NCBI GenBank assembly: GCA_937880585.1
Contig: CALFMR010000479.1
Span: 1 to 15,049, forward strand
DNA from: an uncultured Acidobacteriota bacterium
GTDB taxonomy: Bacteria > Acidobacteriota > Vicinamibacteria > Vicinamibacterales > SCN-69-37
Reading direction: 5' to 3'
Length of the DNA: 15,049 nucleotides
This document shows, one piece after another, positions 13,467 through 15,049 of this stretch (the first letter of the stretch is position 1; the number at the start of each line of letters is the position of its first letter). The notes below the pieces were generated by a model that had not been told where the DNA came from, searched no databases, and saw only the letters and a list, made by a program, of their open reading frames with translations. The position numbers were made by a program, and so were the translations under genes.

Positions 13467-14485
13467 TGCATGTACTGGTCGAGGTTGTCCTTGGTGATGT
13501 CGATCCAGGCCGAGCCGAAGAAAAGATTCGGCTTGTCCTTCGACTGCACCAGCGACTCGTAGCCGGGCAGGCCGAGGTTGGTGCCGGCCGTGATCTTCTG
13601 CCCCTCGAGCATCATCACCGCGATCTTGTTCATCGCGTAGCCGGCGAGAGCCGGATCCCAGAACGAGATCATCCGCACCGAGCCGCTCTTGATGTACTGG
13701 CCGGAGACCGACGCGAGGCTGGTGCCGACGATGGCGACCTGCTTCTGGAGGCCGCGTTCTTCGACCGCGAGGCCGGCACCGGCCGCCGTGCCCATCGCAC
13801 TCGTCTGCACGCCCTTGAGCGTCGGGTGCGCAATGAGCAGCTCCTTCATCTTCTGGTAGGCCTTGTTCTGGTCTTCGTAGTCCTCGATCTTGTCGGCGAC
13901 ATCGTGCATCTTCGGATATTTCTCGCGCTGGTACGCGACGCCGGCGTCCACCCATTCGGTGTGCGACTTCGAATTGAGGCTGCCGACGAACGTCGCGTAA
14001 TCGCCTTCGCCGCCCATTTCCTGCGCCAGGCGTTCCATCAGATGGCGGCCGTAAGCGGCGTTGTCGAACGGTTCGATGATCAGGTCGGCGTTCTGGGCCG
14101 ACGACGCCTCGTGCGCGATGACGAGGATGCCCTGATCGCGTGCTTTCTTGAGGACCGGCTCGACGGCCTCGACCGAGAACGGCACGACGCAGATGGCGTC
14201 GACCTTCTGCGCGATCAGGTTCTCGATGATCTGCACCTGCTGGGCGCCGTCGGCCTGCGCCGGGCTCTGCATGAACGCTTCCTGCCCGGTGTCGGCGGCG
14301 AACTTCTGCACGCCCTTCTTCATGTCCTCGAACCAGGCGATGCCTTCGACCTTGCCGACGGTCGCGATCGTGTAGCGGTGCGCCGGCGTCGGGACCGACG
14401 CGGACGAGGCGGCCTTTCGGCTGCAGGCGGTCAGGGTGCAGACAGCCGCGAGACTCGCGGCGATGACAACTCGTGGAACGTGCAC
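13463..14485 (-). CDS. Sugar ABC transporter substrate-binding lipoprotein (RbsB/LsrB-type, Peripla_BP_4)
   Basis: Binding protein of the transporter, 340 residues. The signal peptide RVVIAASLAAVCTLTAC ends in a perfect lipobox LTAC with Cys21, so it is a lipoprotein. The two-lobed type I fold shows YTIATVGKVEGIAWFEDMKK, QVQIIENLIAQKVDAICVVP, ARDQGILVIAHEASS, ATFVGSLNSKSHTEWVDAG and VAIVGTSLASVSGQYIKSG. The overall layout resembles LsrB, but most autoinducer-2 contacts recalled for LsrB are not kept. The lysine in VGK is present; the others appear as Glu, Ser-His and Ser/Met. The ligand is therefore probably another small sugar or ketose. The start is GTG 14485 with GGAGG about 4 bases upstream; that SD lies inside an inverted repeat. 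First gene of the operon through dhaL. Confidence 0.93.
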   Translation of the reverse strand: MHVPRVVIAASLAAVCTLTACSRKAASSASVPTPAHRYTIATVGKVEGIAWFEDMKKGVQKFAADTGQEAFMQSPAQADGAQQVQIIENLIAQKVDAICVVPFSVEAVEPVLKKARDQGILVIAHEASSAQNADLIIEPFDNAAYGRHLMERLAQEMGGEGDYATFVGSLNSKSHTEWVDAGVAYQREKYPKMHDVADKIEDYEDQNKAYQKMKELLIAHPTLKGVQTSAMGTAAGAGLAVEERGLQKQVAIVGTSLASVSGQYIKSGSVRMISFWDPALAGYAMNKIAVMMLEGQKITAGTNLGLPGYESLVQSKDKPNLFFGSAWIDITKDNLDQYMQ

Positions 14486-14487
14486 GC

Positions 14488-14505
14488 CCCCTCCAATCGG
14501 AGGGG
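14488..14505 (-). promoter_or_regulatory. Inverted repeat covering the Shine-Dalgarno sequence of the binding-protein gene
   Basis: In the transcribed direction CCCCTCC (14505-14499), loop GATT, GGAGGGG (14494-14488) form a perfect 7-bp hairpin that buries the SD two bases before GTG 14485. It could limit translation of the whole operon until melted or displaced. Because a candidate -10 lies at 14513-14508, the same repeat could instead be a DNA operator at the transcript start. The repeat is plain; its mode of action is inference. Confidence 0.5.
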
Positions 14506-14507
14506 AT

Positions 14508-14535
14508 CCTATACCCGGCGCGAGCGGACGCCCAA
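14508..14535 (-). promoter_or_regulatory. Candidate promoter of the transporter-kinase operon
   Basis: On the minus strand, TTGGGC (14535-14530), a 16-base spacer and TATAGG (14513-14508) give a moderate sigma70-type promoter in the 111-base gap after the glycosyltransferase. A start about 7 bases downstream would fall inside the inverted repeat at 14488-14505. Confidence 0.35.
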
Positions 14536-14596
14536 CGCGCGACGACCTATCATCGGACGTCCGGCCGTCGGCACTCGGCGCGTGACATCGCGCGCG

Positions 14597-15049
14597 TCAG
14601 GGCCGCACTCGATCCACGACCCAGTACATCCATCGCGGGTACGGACGCCGGCGCAGTCGTTCGTGCAAGAGCGCGTCGCGCGCCGCAAGATACTCCCGGA
14701 GCGCCCAGAACTCGCGCCAGTCTCTCCTGTAGTAGGCGAGCACGCCCGCGTCGACGACACGCTGCAGCCGGTTGGCGCGAATGGCCTGCGCGTCGGCGGG
14801 CGCGAGCTTCGCCGCGTTGTCGGCCAGCCAACGCTCCATCGTGGCGTGCCGCTGCAGCTCGATCCGGTGCGTGTGCGACTGGCTGGCCGTGTGCCGGCGA
14901 TAGCCCGTCAACGGCTCGTTCAACGAGGCAATGCGTCCGATGAGAAGCAGGTCGAGGCAGAACACGAGGTCTTCGGAGGCTCGGGTCCATTCCGGAAACC
15001 GGACCGGCACGTTGCGGCGCACGGCAAGACTCGACGGATAGATGAACGA
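14597..15049 (-). CDS. Family-2 glycosyltransferase, C-terminal part only (N-terminus beyond window)
   Basis: The frame is open from the right edge to a TGA at 14597-14599, giving the last 150 residues; no start is claimed. The edge reads SFIYPSSLAVRRN, then FPEWTRASEDLVFCLDLLL, the typical GT-A acceptor region where an Asp or Glu-Asp precedes a helix. PLTGYRRHTASQSH is the usual end of the catalytic domain. The remainder (about 90 residues) is Arg/Ala/Trp-rich and helical. It would add a sugar to a surface glycan or lipid; donor and acceptor cannot be told. It is 111 bases upstream of the transporter operon on the same strand, but a promoter seems to lie in between. Confidence 0.82.
   Translation of the reverse strand, partial: SFIYPSSLAVRRNVPVRFPEWTRASEDLVFCLDLLLIGRIASLNEPLTGYRRHTASQSHTHRIELQRHATMERWLADNAAKLAPADAQAIRANRLQRVVDAGVLAYYRRDWREFWALREYLAARDALLHERLRRRPYPRWMYWVVDRVRP

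Noticed and set aside
11022..13562. 846-codon plus-strand open frame opposite the ABC permease and ATPase genes
   Set aside because: Its translation is Arg/His/Glu/Gln-rich without any domain, while the minus strand gives clear RbsA/RbsC-type proteins. It is a GC-rich antisense shadow.
13467..13955. Upstream extension of the ABC ATPase frame
   Set aside because: It overlaps the binding-protein gene in another frame and has no family similarity; ATG 13466 fits the 4-nt overlap pattern.
8244..14485. A true lsr (autoinducer-2) operon
   Set aside because: No LsrK, LsrF, LsrG or LsrR is present, and the binding protein keeps only one of the recalled AI-2 contacts.
14554..14563. Perfect palindrome CGGACGTCCG in the gap after the glycosyltransferase
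   Set aside because: Ten-base GC-rich palindromes are expected by chance here, there is no loop for a stable hairpin, and no second copy was seen.
1..15049. CRISPR array, insertion sequence, tRNA/rRNA gene or integration site
   Set aside because: No regularly spaced repeats, transposase-like protein, terminal repeats or RNA gene signatures were found on reading both strands; this was done by eye only.

Overview
The window is GC-rich, densely coded DNA from a diderm bacterium. The RND-type efflux genes with an outer-membrane TolC-like channel, the lipoprotein signal peptides and a solitary PQQ dehydrogenase fit a soil-type Gram-negative. Acidobacteriota (Vicinamibacteria-like) is my best guess, but nothing here proves the phylum. 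I count 16 protein-coding genes. Two are cut by the window edges. I found no RNA gene, insertion sequence, CRISPR array or stretch over 300 bases without a gene.

Region 1 (1-4528, all minus strand, read right to left). A nucleoside-deaminase-like gene overlaps tag (3-methyladenine DNA glycosylase I) by 11 nt. A 67-residue charged protein follows, then a secreted Cys/His/Met-rich small protein, a TolC/CusC-like outer-membrane channel and a CusB/HlyD-like periplasmic adaptor that runs off the left edge. The last three look like a heavy-metal efflux locus; the RND pump gene would lie to the left of position 1.

Region 2 (4561-7256, plus strand). A PQQ-dependent alcohol dehydrogenase with an export signal starts only 32 bases from the divergent deaminase gene. 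A YhbW-like flavin-dependent (LLM-class) oxidoreductase follows it.

Region 3 (7332-14485, minus strand). A six-gene, tightly coupled set runs leftward: an LsrB/RbsB-type sugar-binding lipoprotein, a double-domain ABC ATPase, two permeases, DhaK and DhaL. It reads as uptake plus phosphorylation of a small ketose or polyol-derived sugar. The kinase pair and the binding protein all depart from the characterised dihydroxyacetone and autoinducer-2 systems, so the substrate is open. A 7-bp inverted repeat covers the Shine-Dalgarno sequence of the first gene and is the best candidate control site. Downstream lies an NAD(P)-binding oxidoreductase fused to a small TFPASDP-motif domain, probably with its own promoter.

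Region 4 (14597-15049, minus strand). The C-terminal end of a family-2 glycosyltransferase enters from the right edge.

The most promising unknown is the ABC transporter plus divergent DhaKL system and its SD-covering inverted repeat.
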